Below, in pieces: positions 22,765 to 23,334 of a stretch of DNA of 23,334 bases. The DNA is from Promethearchaeota archaeon (GTDB taxonomy: Archaea > Asgardarchaeota > Lokiarchaeia > Sigynarchaeales > SOKP01). A program made the translations under genes and the position numbers. Under the pieces are notes generated by a model that did no database searches, had not been told where the DNA came from, and worked only from the letters and a program-made list of their open reading frames with translations. Position 1 is the first letter of the stretch; each line of letters starts with the position of its first letter. The DNA lies in contig JAUWBH010000092.1 of NCBI GenBank assembly GCA_030605085.1, forward strand, positions 1 to 23,334, read 5' to 3'.

Positions 22765-23334
22765 ATGAATATTTTATTTATTAATAATTACGACAGCTTT
22801 GTATATAATCTAGTTAATTACTTCTGTCAATTGGCTCCAAACGCTAGTATAATCATTGAAGATAATAATATCCCTATTGAGAAAGTTAAGGAATATTCTG
22901 TTGATAAGATTGTAATCTCACCGGGACCGGGTCATCCCAAATACGACACAGGTACTGTTATTTCCATCATTAAAGAATATTACAAAGAAATTCCAATATT
23001 GGGGATCTGTCTTGGACATCAAACTATTGTTGAATCTTTTGGTATGAACCCAGATTTGGAATATGTAGGGCGAACCAAAGTTGGACCAATGCACGGAAAA
23101 GTATCAAAAATCTTCCATGATCAAGAAACCATTTTTAAAGATATTCCTAATCCATTAATAGTCATTCGATATCACTCTCTTGCTGCTAAATCCGATTTTC
23201 TACCTCAAGATTTAAAAATAACGGCTACAGCAGACGATGGTACAATAATGGCTGTTCGACACAAGAATTATCCTATCGAAGGGGTTCAGTTCCATCCAGA
23301 ATCCATAAAAATGAAGCCACAAGGAATGACAATC
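22765..23334 (+). CDS. trpG: Anthranilate synthase component II, glutamine amidotransferase (3'-partial)
   Basis: The frame opens at ATG 22765, two bases after the trpE stop, and runs off the window after 190 codons without a stop. It begins MNILFINNYDSFVYNLVNYF, a standard TrpG start, and has ISPGPGHP, the nucleophile in ILGICLGHQTI (Cys), KVGPMHGK, RYHSLA, and the catalytic His/Glu in GVQFHPESI. It is a class I glutamine amidotransferase that hydrolyses glutamine and delivers ammonia to TrpE. PabA, the aminodeoxychorismate partner, is closely similar; adjacency to trpE supports TrpG. Only a few C-terminal residues should be missing. It is separate from TrpD, as in many archaea. Confidence 0.95.
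   Translation, partial: MNILFINNYDSFVYNLVNYFCQLAPNASIIIEDNNIPIEKVKEYSVDKIVISPGPGHPKYDTGTVISIIKEYYKEIPILGICLGHQTIVESFGMNPDLEYVGRTKVGPMHGKVSKIFHDQETIFKDIPNPLIVIRYHSLAAKSDFLPQDLKITATADDGTIMAVRHKNYPIEGVQFHPESIKMKPQGMTI

Overview
The window looks like a piece of a low-GC Asgard archaeal genome, most likely from the Lokiarchaeia. The evidence is a eukaryote-like actin-family protein at the left edge, three proteins with longin/SNARE-like folds, a TGS-domain DRG-like GTPase, an archaeal Ski2-type helicase of the ASH-Ski2 type, archaeal TATA/BRE promoters, and frequent TTG/GTG starts. No rRNA, tRNA or CRISPR array was seen. Taxonomic placement is inferred from gene content only.

Left part (1-5100, + strand): the C-terminal part of an actin-like protein whose last subdomain is interrupted by two zinc ribbons; a secreted, membrane-anchored acidic protein with GGF repeats (prenyltransferase/terpenoid-cyclase-like toroid); folD; a longin-like protein followed closely by a TGS GTPase with altered nucleotide-binding motifs; and a solitary CRISPR-repeat-like element. 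Middle left (5100-9700, - strand): a small hypothetical protein with a strong Shine-Dalgarno site, a longin/coiled-coil protein, a large ASH-Ski2-like RNA helicase, and a small gene interrupted by a stop codon.

Middle right (9900-14840): a DnaJ-type zinc-finger protein without a J domain, a Dph6-like ATP pyrophosphatase, a zinc-ribbon DDE transposase on the - strand, and a longin-domain protein with a helical-repeat tail.

Right part (14900-23334, + strand): a complete-looking tryptophan operon in the order leader peptide, orf84, trpD, trpC, trpF, trpB, SAM methyltransferase, trpA, orf170, trpE, trpG (cut by the window end). It supplies every step from chorismate to tryptophan.

The main discovery is in front of this operon. 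A BRE/TATA promoter is followed by a 17-codon reading frame, MATVKVYAFRWQWSWRA, with three Trp codons within five. It overlaps a set of mutually exclusive RNA pairings arranged like regions 1, 2, 3 and 4 of the bacterial trp attenuator. This predicts ribosome-mediated transcription attenuation of trp genes in an archaeon. I know of no described archaeal case, but could not search for one.
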